From Rhizobium sp. 007 (lineage in GTDB: Bacteria; Pseudomonadota; Alphaproteobacteria; Rhizobiales; Rhizobiaceae): a stretch of 64,000 nt of DNA. The position numbers and the translations under genes were made by a program. Below are positions 1-8,209 of this stretch, one piece after another. The notes beneath the pieces are model-generated. The model saw only the letters and a program-made list of their open reading frames with translations, made no database searches and was not told the origin of the DNA. The DNA lies in NCBI RefSeq assembly GCF_015353075.1, contig NZ_CP064188.1, positions 682,001 to 746,000 of the forward strand, read 5' to 3'. Position 1 is the stretch's first letter. Each line of letters starts with the position of its first letter.

Positions 1-358
1 GATCGGAGACGGCCACCTCGGCATGCGTGCCGTCGGCCAGTGTCAGATAGGCGGATTTTGCCCCATCCGTGCAATGCTGCGCCTTGCGATGAAGGCCGGC
101 AACCGTGAAGATCCAGCTCTGGCCGGGCGCAAGAAAGAACCCCGGGGGCGGCGAGAATTCGTGGAAGTTCGCGTTCCGGCGCAGGAACTGGGCGTTCTCG
201 CAGGCTTCAGGGTCGCTCACCCGCGTCAAGGACGTATAGACGAGCTTGAAGCCGGAAAGCGGGCTTTCGGAGAGGTTTAAGAGCGTGAAGGTGAACTGGC
301 CGTTTGGCCCGCCCTTTGGGGTCCAGCTGTTTTCCAAGCGATAGTAAACCGGTTTCAT
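1..358 (-). CDS. GH20 beta-N-acetylhexosaminidase, N-terminal part (runs off window)
   Basis: The reading frame starts with ATG at 358, behind a purine-rich site (aggaacaggac), and stays open to the window edge (119 codons). The visible protein has an immunoglobulin-like N-terminal segment containing RRNANFHEF, PPPGFFLAPGQSW and DGAKSAYLTLADG. I remember this pattern from the N-terminal domain of rhizobial family-20 beta-N-acetylhexosaminidases; the catalytic barrel would lie outside the window. It is the last visible gene of a minus-strand series (RidA-like, RpiR, SDR, this gene) with gaps of 24-29 bases. That suggests one transcript concerned with amino-sugar or glycoside use. The family call is from memory of the domain and is moderately sure. 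Confidence 0.55.
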   Translation of the reverse strand, partial: MKPVYYRLENSWTPKGGPNGQFTFTLLNLSESPLSGFKLVYTSLTRVSDPEACENAQFLRRNANFHEFSPPPGFFLAPGQSWIFTVAGLHRKAQHCTDGAKSAYLTLADGTHAEVAVSD

Positions 359-387
359 GTCCTGTTCCTCTCTTTTGATTATGGATT

Positions 388-1164
388 TCAGTAATGGTCG
401 GATTGCGAGAAGGTGCGGGCGAGCTCCGCCTGGCCCGCGGTCAGGCCGCAATCCACAGGCAAACAAACCCCGCTGATGGCTGCCGCCTGCGGTCCGGCTA
501 AAAAGGCAACGGCATTGGCCACATCCTTCGGGTCGACGATCCGCTGGAGCGGATACCATCGCCGTGCCTCCTCGAAGACGTTGGGATTGGCAGCCGCGCG
601 CGCTTCCCAGGCCCGGGTTCTGACCGTGCCGGGGGCGACCGCATTGGAGCGGATGCCGAACTTGCCGTATTCGACGGCCACCAACCGCGTGAAGTGGAGA
701 AGCCCCGCCTTCGCCGCGCTATAGGCCGGATGCCCGAAAACGTTCATGCCGTTGACGGAGGCGATGTTGATGACCGAGCCTTTCGAGGCCTTCAGCATGT
801 CCTCGACGGCGCGAAAGCATAAGAATGCAGCTTCGAGGTTGAGGGCATTGTCCATGCGCCAGATGGCAGGCGTGGTATCATGAAGGCTGACAGCACGTGC
901 CGCGCCGGCATTGTTGACGAGCGTCTGCAACTGTCCGAGTTCGGCGCAGCGCCTTGCAAGACGAGAAACGTTCTCCTCGCTGGTGACGTCGCATCCGGCG
1001 GCAACGAAGCGGCTTTGCGGACCAAGCGCGGCGGCAACGGCTACGGCCGCCTCCAGGTCGATGTCGGCAAGCAGGACGATGTCATGGTCATCGGCGAGCC
1101 TCGCGGCGATTGCAGCGCCGATGTCTCCAGCAGCTCCCGTCACGATAGCAACCGATTGCGTCAT
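388..1164 (-). CDS. SDR-family NAD(P)-dependent oxidoreductase
   Basis: This is a classical short-chain dehydrogenase of 258 residues, the usual length. The N-terminal cofactor loop is TGAAGDIG near residue 9, the NNAG motif lies near residue 86, and the catalytic YSAAK (Tyr-x-x-x-Lys) lies near 147. It should be a soluble Rossmann-fold enzyme that oxidises or reduces a hydroxyl or keto group of a small metabolite. The substrate cannot be read from the sequence. It sits 25 bases downstream of the RpiR-type regulator gene and 29 bases upstream of the hexosaminidase-like gene on the same strand. A sugar or amino-sugar derivative is therefore a reasonable guess. Confidence 0.9.
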   Translation of the reverse strand: MTQSVAIVTGAAGDIGAAIAARLADDHDIVLLADIDLEAAVAVAAALGPQSRFVAAGCDVTSEENVSRLARRCAELGQLQTLVNNAGAARAVSLHDTTPAIWRMDNALNLEAAFLCFRAVEDMLKASKGSVINIASVNGMNVFGHPAYSAAKAGLLHFTRLVAVEYGKFGIRSNAVAPGTVRTRAWEARAAANPNVFEEARRWYPLQRIVDPKDVANAVAFLAGPQAAAISGVCLPVDCGLTAGQAELARTFSQSDHY

Positions 1165-1189
1165 GCTTCATCCTTCCTTTTGCACGTCC

Positions 1190-2053
1190 TCAGTCTCCGA
1201 GGAGCTGACGGTCGTCGCCGTCGCGGTGCGCGACCAATTGTTGCTTGATACGTCTTAGCGTTACCGCCGCCTTCGGCTGGATGGCATAGGCGACAAGGCT
1301 CGCGATGATGTCGACGGTTGCGATATAGGCGATGCGGGTCGAGGTGGGGCGGAATATATTGTTTCCTTCCGGCAGGTCGATCGGCACCAAGATCTCGGCC
1401 GCCGCTGCCACCGGGCTTCCGGTCTGCGTCAGTGCAATCGTCGTGACTTTGGCTTCGCGCGCCAGCCCGAAAGCGCGAACGAGCTCGGCATTGCGCCCCG
1501 AAAAGGACGAGCCGATCAGCACGTCGCCCGCGCGCGCTGCCGCCGCCATCATCAGCTGCATGCTGTGGTCCGAACTTGCCGTGATGCGCAGTCCTAGGCG
1601 AAAGAGGCGGTTCTGGAATTCGTCGGCGATCATCGAGGAGTTGCCACCCGAACCGAAGGCATAGATCATATCCGCCTTGGCGATCCGGTCGGCGGCGCGT
1701 TCGATTGCGGCGATGTCAAGCGAACGGTGCAGGAGGAACAGCGCGTTCTGGGCCTTGGTGATGATGTCCTGCGCAACGTCGGCGGGATCGCTGCTTTTGG
1801 ACTCGGGCTTCAGATAACGGACGCCGATATGCGCCGTGCGGGCGAGTTGGACCTTGAAGTCAGAGAAGCTTTCGCAGCCGAGACGGCGGCAGAAACGCGT
1901 GACGGTCGGCGGCGAGACCTCGGCCTTCTCCGCAAGCTCGATGATGGAGGCGTTCACGGCAAATTCGAAATCGTTGACGATGATTTCGGCAATCCGGTTC
2001 TCCGAGGGAGAGAGGCGGCCCTTGTCTTCCTGCAATGTGGAAAAGATATCCAA
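1190..2053 (-). CDS. MurR/RpiR-family transcriptional regulator
   Basis: The 287-residue protein has the two-domain layout of RpiR regulators. An N-terminal helix-turn-helix (around PPTVTRFCRRLGC, residues 48-60) is followed by a SIS sugar-isomerase-like domain (AFGSGGNSSMIADEF near residues 132-146) that usually senses a phosphosugar. It lies between the RidA-like gene and the SDR gene on the minus strand. It probably controls this operon and perhaps the divergent NTF2-like/M81 operon from the shared upstream region. An imperfect inverted repeat, CTTGATAAGTTGACAAG at 2491-2507, is a possible operator; this is only a suggestion. The effector is unknown. Confidence 0.88.
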   Translation of the reverse strand: MDIFSTLQEDKGRLSPSENRIAEIIVNDFEFAVNASIIELAEKAEVSPPTVTRFCRRLGCESFSDFKVQLARTAHIGVRYLKPESKSSDPADVAQDIITKAQNALFLLHRSLDIAAIERAADRIAKADMIYAFGSGGNSSMIADEFQNRLFRLGLRITASSDHSMQLMMAAAARAGDVLIGSSFSGRNAELVRAFGLAREAKVTTIALTQTGSPVAAAAEILVPIDLPEGNNIFRPTSTRIAYIATVDIIASLVAYAIQPKAAVTLRRIKQQLVAHRDGDDRQLLGD

Positions 2054-2077
2054 CCGATCCTCCCGGTGATGGCGTCC

Positions 2078-2467
2078 TTACTGGTCTTTTTTCTTATAGG
2101 CGACGCAGTCGATCTCCACCTTGCAATCCACCATCATTGAAGATTGCACGCAGGCGCGTGCCGGGGGGTGCTCGCCGAAATATTCCTGATAGATCTTGTT
2201 GAACGTCCAGAAATCGCGTGGGTCGTCGAGCCAGACGCCGACGCGCACGACATCCTCGACGCCGTAACCGGACTCTTTGAGGATCGCCAGCACATTGGCA
2301 ATTGTCTTATGCGTCTGGGCGATGATGTTGCCCTCGACGATCTCGCCGCTTTCCATTGCAACCTGACCGGAAACATAAAGCCAGCCATCGGCTTCGACGG
2401 CGCGCGCAAACGGCAGAGACTTGCCGCCGGCGCCGGTTTGAACAGTGCCATAGCGCTTGATGGACAT
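2078..2467 (-). CDS. RidA/YjgF-family protein
   Basis: This 129-residue RidA-like protein contains the features usual for the family: GWLYVSGQVAM, RVGVWLDD, the conserved arginine in PARACV and the acidic residue in VEIDCVA. RidA enzymes hydrolyse reactive enamine/imine intermediates made by PLP enzymes. I chose ATG 2467 because it follows an AAGGA site at good spacing and matches the family N-terminus; an upstream ATG at 2506 is less likely. It is the first gene of the minus-strand operon. A PLP-dependent D-threonine-aldolase-like enzyme is encoded in the divergent operon, which makes an enamine/imine-clearing role plausible (inference). Confidence 0.88.
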   Translation of the reverse strand: MSIKRYGTVQTGAGGKSLPFARAVEADGWLYVSGQVAMESGEIVEGNIIAQTHKTIANVLAILKESGYGVEDVVRVGVWLDDPRDFWTFNKIYQEYFGEHPPARACVQSSMMVDCKVEIDCVAYKKKDQ

Positions 2468-2576
2468 TCCGGATCCTTGCAAATTATTTTCTTGATAAGT
2501 TGACAAGTGACCATAGAAAGCAGAATTTGGCCAGCGAAAAACGCAATTTATGAAAAGAATTTAAATAAGGGCGAAC

Positions 2577-3062
2577 ATGCGCGATCCTTTCAAGAATCCC
2601 TTCCCTTCGTCCGACACAGCCCGGCATTCCATCTGGGAGATGCTCGTTCCGCGCGATATCGACGCGTTTTTGGCTGCCGATTGGTCCATGGTTGAAAACG
2701 ACTTCGTGGAAGATGGTTTCATCGGAATCGATGGTCGCAAGCAGGTGAGCCCGGACAAATGGCGTCTTGCCTTTCCGACGCTTGCCGCCTATCGCGACGA
2801 ATGGCTGCGGCAGGCCAAGGAATTTGGCAAGGAAAGCCTGGCGGAGGACGCGCGCACCGCGATCTTTTCGACGACCACGCTGGAAGATATCGAGATCGAA
2901 GGCGACACGGCCCTGGTGCGCAAGAAATTCGATGGCGGCATCGCCAAGACCGACGGCAGCCGCGATGTCATGCAGTGGCAGACGCTCTATTACTGCCGGC
3001 TTCACGAGGGGCGCTGGAAGATCTGCGGGTTCACCGGCTATCTGCCGAATCCGATGGGTTGA
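2577..3062 (+). CDS. NTF2-like / SnoaL-like domain protein
   Basis: This is a 161-residue soluble protein without signal peptide. It contains aromatic and acidic residues in the spacing of a cone-shaped NTF2-like fold (MLVPRDIDAFLAADWSMVENDF near the start and YYCRLHEGRWKICGFTGYLP near the end). The fold call comes from the pattern W-K-I-x-G-F at the last strand and the overall length. No catalytic motif can be assigned. It begins the plus-strand operon with the M81 peptidase and the D-threonine-aldolase-like enzyme, 31 bases ahead of the former. It diverges from the RidA-like gene. Its role is unknown; small NTF2-like proteins often act as isomerases or dehydratases. Confidence 0.7.
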   Translation: MRDPFKNPFPSSDTARHSIWEMLVPRDIDAFLAADWSMVENDFVEDGFIGIDGRKQVSPDKWRLAFPTLAAYRDEWLRQAKEFGKESLAEDARTAIFSTTTLEDIEIEGDTALVRKKFDGGIAKTDGSRDVMQWQTLYYCRLHEGRWKICGFTGYLPNPMG

Positions 3063-3093
3063 AGCGGTGTCGACAACATAAAAGGCCAATCAT

Positions 3094-4569
3094 TTGCGCA
3101 TTTTCACGGCGGCTCTGGCGACCGAGACCAACACCTTCTCACCGATTTGTGTCGACCGGCGGGCTTTCGAGGCTTCGCTTTACGCACCGCCGGGACAGCA
3201 TCCAGAAACGCCCACACTTTGCACCGCGCCGATCACCGTCGGCAGGCGGGTCACTGCTGCAAAGGGCTGGGAGCTGATTGAAGGGACGGCAACCTGGGCG
3301 GATCCGGCCGGGCTCGTCAACCGTTCCACCTATGAAGATTTGCGCGACGAGATACTGGCTCAGCTTAACGCTGCAATGCCAGTTGACGCGGTGGTCCTCG
3401 GGCTGCACGGAGCCATGGTGGCGGCGGGCTACGAAGATACCGAAGGCGACATCCTTGCGCGCGTCCGCGAGATCGTGGGACCCGATATTCTCGTCTGCGC
3501 CGAACTCGACCCGCACAGCCATCTGACCGCCAAGCGCGTGGCGGCCCTCGACTTCGCCGTCTACTTCAAGGAATTCCCGCACACGGATTTCGTCGACCGC
3601 GCCGAAGATCTGTGGCGCATCGCCGTCGATACGCTTGAAGGCAGGGTAAAGCCTGCCGTTTCCGTCTTCGATTGCCGCATGATCGACGTCTTCCCCACGT
3701 CGCGCGAACCCATGCGCTCCTTCGTCGACAAGATCATCGATATCGAAAGGGACGACCCGGATGTCCTGTCGATTTCCGTGATCCATGGCTTCATGGTCGG
3801 CGACGTTCCCGAAATGGGAACGAAAATGCTGGTGGTGACGGATGGCAAGCCGGAAAAGGGGGCAGCACTTGCCCGCGACCTGGGGCTTGAGCTGTTCTCC
3901 AAGCGCGGAACCTTCATGGCACCTCAGATAAACGAGAAGGAGGCGGTCGCGCGTGCTCTGGCCGCCACCGCCTGGCCGGTTGTCATCGCCGATGTCTGGG
4001 ACAATCCGGGCGGCGGTACCGCAGGCGATGCCACGGTCATCCTCGAAGAACTGATGAGCCATGGGGCGACGGATACGGCGATCGGCACGATCTGGGACCC
4101 GATGGCGGTGCAGATCTGTTTTGCGGCAGGCGAGGGCGCTGAAATTCCGCTTCGCTTCGGCGCGAAATCGGCGCCCGGCACCGGAAATCCAATCGATGGT
4201 ACCGTGACGGTCGTCAAGCTTGTGAAGGATGCCGAGATGCAGTTCGGCGAGAGCCTGGCACCCTTCGGCGATGCCGCTCATGTGGTTCTCAACGGCATCG
4301 ACATCATCTTGAACTCAACGCGTGCCCAGAGCTTTGATGCCAGCCTCTTTACGGTCATGGGCATTGATCCGACGAAGAAGAGGATCCTGGTCATCAAATC
4401 TACGAACCACTTCTTCGCGTCGTTTTCGAAGATCGCCGCCGAGATCCTCTATTGTTCCGCGGGGACGCCTTATCCGAACAATCCGGCCAAGACGCCCTAT
4501 CGCCGGGCACCGAGAAATATCTGGCCGATGGTCGCCCACCCTCATGGAAATGAACGTGGAGCTGCGTAG
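3094..4569 (+). CDS. M81-family metallopeptidase (microcystinase C / MlrC-like)
   Basis: The 491-residue product has the two domains of the MlrC family. The N-terminal domain shows TETNTFSP, GLHGAMVA and DPHSHLT (probable metal ligands Asp/His near residues 138-141), and the C-terminal domain has WDNPGGGTAGDAT near residue 306. Relatives are zinc-dependent hydrolases that act on amides or small peptides, but most of their substrates are unknown. The start is TTG at 3094, behind an AAAGG site; no better in-frame ATG is near. The gene abuts the downstream PLP-enzyme gene with no gap. The pair may hydrolyse an amide and then process the released D-amino acid (inference). Confidence 0.88.
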   Translation: MRIFTAALATETNTFSPICVDRRAFEASLYAPPGQHPETPTLCTAPITVGRRVTAAKGWELIEGTATWADPAGLVNRSTYEDLRDEILAQLNAAMPVDAVVLGLHGAMVAAGYEDTEGDILARVREIVGPDILVCAELDPHSHLTAKRVAALDFAVYFKEFPHTDFVDRAEDLWRIAVDTLEGRVKPAVSVFDCRMIDVFPTSREPMRSFVDKIIDIERDDPDVLSISVIHGFMVGDVPEMGTKMLVVTDGKPEKGAALARDLGLELFSKRGTFMAPQINEKEAVARALAATAWPVVIADVWDNPGGGTAGDATVILEELMSHGATDTAIGTIWDPMAVQICFAAGEGAEIPLRFGAKSAPGTGNPIDGTVTVVKLVKDAEMQFGESLAPFGDAAHVVLNGIDIILNSTRAQSFDASLFTVMGIDPTKKRILVIKSTNHFFASFSKIAAEILYCSAGTPYPNNPAKTPYRRAPRNIWPMVAHPHGNERGAA

Positions 4570-5670
4570 ATGCAGGAAAACCGGTTTGCCGTTGTCGCCG
4601 AGGTAGGCGACAGAATCGCGGATCTTTCGACGCCGCGACCGATCGTCGATGAAGACCGGATGGCGGCAAACATCAGTCGGGTGCAATCCTACATGGATGC
4701 AAACGGCCTGCGTTTCCGTCCGCATATCAAGGCCCACAAGATCCCGGCGCTTGCCGCAGCGCAGGTCACCGCCGGGGCCAAAGGCATCAATTGCCAGAAG
4801 ATCTCCGAAGCCGAGGTTTTTGCAGCAGCGAGCTTCGAAGACATCCTCATCACCTTCAATATTCTCGGTCCGCAAAAGCTCGAACGATTGTCGGAACTCC
4901 ATGAGAATATCGCCGGCCTGAAGGTCGTCGCAGACAGCACGGTGACCGTTGACGGCCTTTCAGCGCATTTCGCCGACCGCAAGCCACTTGCGGTCCTGGT
5001 CGAATGCGATACCGGCGGCGGACGCTGCGGCGTGCAGATGCCTGAGGCCGCCTCTTTGCTTGCAAAGCGCATCGTCGAAGCCAAGGGGCTCGTGTTCGGG
5101 GGACTGGTCACCTATCCGAAACCACAATCGGCTTCGGACGTCGAGGCTTTCATCTCGCAGACGCTGGCGCTTCTTCAGGCCGAGGGCATTGCTTGCCCGA
5201 TCGTCAGCAATGGCGGCACGCCGAGCCTCTTTGAAGCACACCTCGTCACGTCTGCAACGGAACACCGCGCCGGCACCTATATTTACAACGATCGCTCCAT
5301 GGTGCGGATGGGCCATTGCACCGAAGACGATTGCGCCATGCATGTGCTTTCGACGGTCCAGTCGAGGCCGACAGCCGATCGCGCCGTCATCGATGCAGGT
5401 TCCAAAGCGCTGACTTCGGATCTTCACGGATTTGCCGATTTCGGCGCCATCGTCGGTTACCCGCAAGCCCGCATAACCAATCTTTCCGAAGAGCACGGCG
5501 TTATCGATCTTTCGAACTGCACCGGTGATCGGCCGAAGATCGGCGAGAAGCTCTTCATCATTCCCAATCACACCTGCGTCGTTTCGAACCTTTTCGACAC
5601 CATGGTCTTTCATCGAAACGGCGCCGTCTCACGGGTCGAAGAGGTCGCTGCGCGCGGCCTCGTCTGGTAG
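4570..5670 (+). CDS. D-threonine aldolase / D-serine dehydratase-like PLP enzyme
   Basis: This 366-residue enzyme belongs to the alanine-racemase-fold group of D-threonine aldolases and DSD1-type dehydratases. The PLP lysine lies in RPHIKAHK near residue 52, a phosphate-binding NGGTPS lies near residue 216, and the C-terminal metal site is HTC (in NHTCVVSNLFD) near residue 336. Such enzymes cleave D-beta-hydroxy amino acids or dehydrate D-serine or beta-hydroxyaspartate. The gene directly follows the M81 gene and ends the plus-strand operon. Aldolase and dehydratase activity cannot be told apart from sequence alone. Confidence 0.88.
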   Translation: MQENRFAVVAEVGDRIADLSTPRPIVDEDRMAANISRVQSYMDANGLRFRPHIKAHKIPALAAAQVTAGAKGINCQKISEAEVFAAASFEDILITFNILGPQKLERLSELHENIAGLKVVADSTVTVDGLSAHFADRKPLAVLVECDTGGGRCGVQMPEAASLLAKRIVEAKGLVFGGLVTYPKPQSASDVEAFISQTLALLQAEGIACPIVSNGGTPSLFEAHLVTSATEHRAGTYIYNDRSMVRMGHCTEDDCAMHVLSTVQSRPTADRAVIDAGSKALTSDLHGFADFGAIVGYPQARITNLSEEHGVIDLSNCTGDRPKIGEKLFIIPNHTCVVSNLFDTMVFHRNGAVSRVEEVAARGLVW

Positions 5671-5892
5671 GCACCATCATCGAAGCAACTGACCATGTGA
5701 ATGATTGGTCTGATCGGACGGATGGCCGCCCACCACTTCAATGAAGCCTTTTTGGCACTCGCCAATACTTTGGGCTGAAGAATTCTCACGAGCGACGTCA
5801 CGTGAGCGAGCAGCCGTCTTCAATGAATGTTTGGCCGTCTTTGAGATCTGTTTACGCATGATATTGGCCAACGATACGCGATCCGTCGTATG

Positions 5893-6699
5893 TCAGCTTT
5901 CGATGGCTTTTAGATATCGTTCGATAGACCGTTCGACGACGCGAGAGCCGTCTCTTTTGATTGTTCTGCCGGTGAACGCACCGTAAATCGCCTCAAATCG
6001 ATATGGCCGGACCGCCTCGGATATTCCTCTTACCGTGCCGGCGTCGAGCGGGATAAGGTTCGGATAGCTCCGCATGAAGCTCACATATTGACGATCGAGG
6101 GTGACTTGCATCGTGTCGCCCACAAACAGAGCGCCCCGACCATTCTCCAGCCAGGGACAGTGGAGCACGGAGCTGCCTGCGAAATGACCACCGCACCGGA
6201 TCAAAGTGGCCTGACCCAGCTGGAGAGTTTCATCCTTCCATGGGCGCAGCGCCGGGCCAAATCTTTGAATCCACTCGCCGTCATCGGCGTGGACATGAAT
6301 TGGCACGCCTCCGCACGCCGCGCTCCATTCAATCATCGAAGAGTAAAAGTGCGGGTGCGAAATGGCGATTGCTAAGAGACCACCCATCGCGGCAATTCGG
6401 GCAATACTGGTCTTGTCAACAAGGCTGAGGCAGTCCCACAGAATGTTGCCGTCCGGTCCTTCGATGAGGAAAGCGCGATGGCCAATCGCGAAGTCGGGCG
6501 AGATCTGCAGACTGTGTATGCCTAAAGCTTCCTTGTTCCAGACCACATTATGCGTCCGGCCGAGCGCCGTCATTTCTGTCCACTCTTGCCCCGACTGAGG
6601 CACGAACTGGCGGTCGTCTTCGCAGACAGGGCAAGTTCGCGATGGCTCTGAACCATCGTTGAACTGCGTGCCGCAGGCGGCACAGATAAAACATGTCAT
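5893..6699 (-). CDS. Metallo-beta-lactamase-fold hydrolase with N-terminal zinc ribbon
   Basis: The 268-residue protein begins with a small zinc-ribbon (CAACGTQF ... CPVC, residues 6-26) followed by an MBL-fold domain. The metal loop reads SHPHFYSS near residue 114, so the usual HxHxDH motif keeps its two histidines but lacks the aspartate. Later ligands are probably H in CGGHFAGS and D in FVGDTMQV. The family is widespread in proteobacteria and its substrate is unknown. It stands alone between two short intergenic regions. A 55-base dispersed repeat (6770-6824) lies just upstream of its start. Confidence 0.8.
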   Translation of the reverse strand: MTCFICAACGTQFNDGSEPSRTCPVCEDDRQFVPQSGQEWTEMTALGRTHNVVWNKEALGIHSLQISPDFAIGHRAFLIEGPDGNILWDCLSLVDKTSIARIAAMGGLLAIAISHPHFYSSMIEWSAACGGVPIHVHADDGEWIQRFGPALRPWKDETLQLGQATLIRCGGHFAGSSVLHCPWLENGRGALFVGDTMQVTLDRQYVSFMRSYPNLIPLDAGTVRGISEAVRPYRFEAIYGAFTGRTIKRDGSRVVERSIERYLKAIES

Positions 6700-6769
6700 T
6701 CTCGAATACCTCGAGGCGCTTGGTTGGATTTTCCCGGCCCTCGCAAACTATGGCACGGCCCTGAGCCTC

Positions 6770-6824
6770 GGTGCGATCAGAGCGAGGTCCGACCTATGGT
6801 CGCGTAAGAACTGCCACAGTGTGG
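6770..6824. repeat. Dispersed 55-bp repeat, copy 1
   Basis: Aligned without gaps, this stretch matches 27977-28031 at 45 of 55 positions. The shared core is GGTGCGATCAGA, then AGGTCCGAC, GTCGCG and ACAGTG. It lies upstream of the MBL-fold gene; the second copy lies upstream of a small hypothetical gene. It may be a rhizobial interspersed element or a regulatory sequence. Confidence 0.6.
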
Positions 6825-6910
6825 ATTATACCGTGGCGAGGCTGCTACTGCCCGATTGATCATGACGAAGGGGCGCCCCACGGTGCAGCGCTTGCGTCGA
6901 TCCGCGGACG

Positions 6911-7189
6911 TCAGCGTTGCCCACCCGAAGTGTCGACCTTCTCTGCGAGCCAGATCTTGATGAGCGACTGATAGGGTACGTCGCGTTTGCCGGCCGCGAC
7001 CTTTATGCGCTCAAGAAGCGCGTTCGGTAGCCGCAGCGAGATCGATGTCGAGGACGGCTTCAGGTTCGGCAAGCGCACGCGCTCCGCCTTGCTCCAGTCG
7101 ATATGATCATCGGAATCCTGGCTTTCCCAGAAGGCCCGTTCTTCCGCCTCCGTCTTGAATTCCGGTACTGGCTTAAGCGTCTTGCTCAT
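6911..7189 (-). CDS. brnA: BrnA/CopG-type antitoxin
   Basis: This 92-residue protein has a C-terminal ribbon-helix-helix segment (SISLRLPNALLERIKVAAGKRDVPYQSLIKIWL), typical of BrnA antitoxins, which both neutralise the BrnT toxin and repress their shared promoter. An acidic/aromatic stretch (ERAFWESQDSDDHIDW) precedes it, as in other BrnA proteins. Its ATG at 7189 overlaps the end of the brnT frame by 17 bases, the standard toxin-first order of this system. The pair looks intact. Confidence 0.85.
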   Translation of the reverse strand: MSKTLKPVPEFKTEAEERAFWESQDSDDHIDWSKAERVRLPNLKPSSTSISLRLPNALLERIKVAAGKRDVPYQSLIKIWLAEKVDTSGGQR

Positions 7190-7475
7190 AATAGCTCCGC
7201 TCCTTGCGGCTCATATCCCGGGCCGAGATCACCCGTATCTTCGTCGCGTTCTGCCGAAGCGTGAAGGTGACATGAAGCAGCCTTCCGTCGTCGGTGCGCC
7301 CAAGAGCGTGGATGCGTTGCTCTTCGGCGCTATGCCTTGCGTCAGGAACCATCAGCAGTGGCTCGTTGAAAAACACCTGCTCCGCTTCTGCCTGGCCCAC
7401 GCTGTGCTTTTCAGCGCTCTTGCGGGCGTTTCCCGCGTCCCAGTCGAAGCCCGTTATCCGCTCCCAATCAATCAT
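7173..7475 (-). CDS. brnT: BrnT-family ribonuclease toxin
   Basis: The 100-residue product matches BrnT (RelE-like fold): FDWDAGNARKSAEKH near the start, a middle GRTDDGRLLHVTF strand, and the C-terminal RVISARDMSRKERSYYE with the arginine and basic/aromatic residues that form the active region. BrnT cleaves RNA and is neutralised by BrnA. I chose ATG 7475; a TTG one codon upstream is also possible. The start lies only 3 bases from an inverted repeat (7479-7499), so the mRNA leader must be very short. The toxin frame appears intact. Confidence 0.85.
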   Translation of the reverse strand: MIDWERITGFDWDAGNARKSAEKHSVGQAEAEQVFFNEPLLMVPDARHSAEEQRIHALGRTDDGRLLHVTFTLRQNATKIRVISARDMSRKERSYYEQDA

Positions 7476-7478
7476 CAA

Positions 7479-7499
7479 TGTATATTGCCATAATATACA
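7479..7499 (-). promoter_or_regulatory. brnTA promoter/operator, inverted repeat
   Basis: TGTATATT-GCCAT-AATATACA is a perfect 8-base inverted repeat with a 5-base centre, ending 3 bases before the brnT start. On the minus strand it contains a TATATT-type -10 element. It is the likely autoregulatory site for BrnA. The very short distance to the ATG suggests a leaderless or nearly leaderless transcript. Confidence 0.6.
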
Positions 7500-7539
7500 C
7501 TGATTTCAAGGGCGAGGCGAAGGGGAAAAGCGCATGACA

Positions 7540-7579
<40 letters not shown>

Positions 7580-7661
7580 CGCTCGCATTACCCGCACGGG
7601 GGCTCAACACGACGGGGTGATATAGCGATATGCCATAAGGGGACCCGCGGTCGTCCTCCGA

Positions 7662-7841
7662 TTACCCCAAATGCCGCTTCCAGGTTCTGGTACGTGACGA
7701 GGGGTAGTCTCCCTCACCGCCGAAAATAACCGGGTCGAGATAGCACAACGTACCCGGCCGGTCATATAGGTTCAAGAATTCGAGCCAATCTGGATTCACG
7801 ACCACTACGTTAACGGCGGCTGTGGCCCCCAGGAGCTTCAT
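7662..7841 (-). pseudogene. Relic of a D12-class N6-adenine DNA methyltransferase
   Basis: A 59-residue frame starting at ATG 7841 contains WLEFLNLYDRPGTLCYLDP followed by an altered catalytic region (DPVIFGGEGDY). D12-class (Dam-like, often phage) methylases carry YDRPGTLFYLDPPY at this place, so the DPPY motif reads DPVI here. The frame ends soon after, and neither the SAM-binding N-terminus nor the C-terminus is seen. It is most simply a decayed fragment of a prophage-type methylase. The assignment rests on this one motif block. Confidence 0.4.
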
Positions 7842-7875
7842 GGCTGATGCACCTGCAGGGCAACGAGGCGAGATA

Positions 7876-8187
7876 TCAGGATCGCTCGATCGCAGCACGA
7901 CTCTTCAGCGATGTGATGAATTCTCGAAAACCGGTTCGAAGCGGATCGAACAGCTCATTGCCCTTTTCCCGCAACATCACCTCTCCAAGCAGTTTTAGTC
8001 CGATAGCGGCAGCGGCTGCAGCATTCGGATCGAGGCCGGTGGTGCGGCGCATGCGCTCCACTATGTCGATGATGTCATCATGGTTGACATGTTCGAATAC
8101 CAGTGAGGAGGGCTCCACGGGAGCGCTGTCGTCACGTCCTCGCACCAATCTCAGGGATACTTCGTAGGTGTAGCTTGAAGATGCCAT
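7876..8187 (-). CDS. DUF3861 family protein
   Basis: The 103-residue protein matches the DUF3861 pattern: VFEHVNHDDIIDIVERMR, then AAAAAIGLKLLGEVML and FDPLRTGFREFITSLK. It is a short soluble protein of unknown function. It lies 22 bases downstream of the formaldehyde dehydrogenase gene on the same strand, so the two are probably co-transcribed under the GATAC-type operator at 9382. That context hints at a role linked to formaldehyde or glutathione metabolism (inference). Confidence 0.75.
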   Translation of the reverse strand: MASSSYTYEVSLRLVRGRDDSAPVEPSSLVFEHVNHDDIIDIVERMRRTTGLDPNAAAAAAIGLKLLGEVMLREKGNELFDPLRTGFREFITSLKSRAAIERS

Positions 8188-8209
8188 GATTTTCCCTTTA
8201 CTGCCTTAC

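Noticed and set aside
880..1258. Open frames of 115-122 codons on the plus strand inside the SDR gene
   Set aside because: They lie antisense to a gene with clear SDR motifs, have poor composition and no ribosome site.
3139..4281. 380-codon frame antisense to the M81 gene
   Set aside because: It mirrors a well-supported gene; long antisense frames are expected in GC-rich coding DNA. No family motif is seen.
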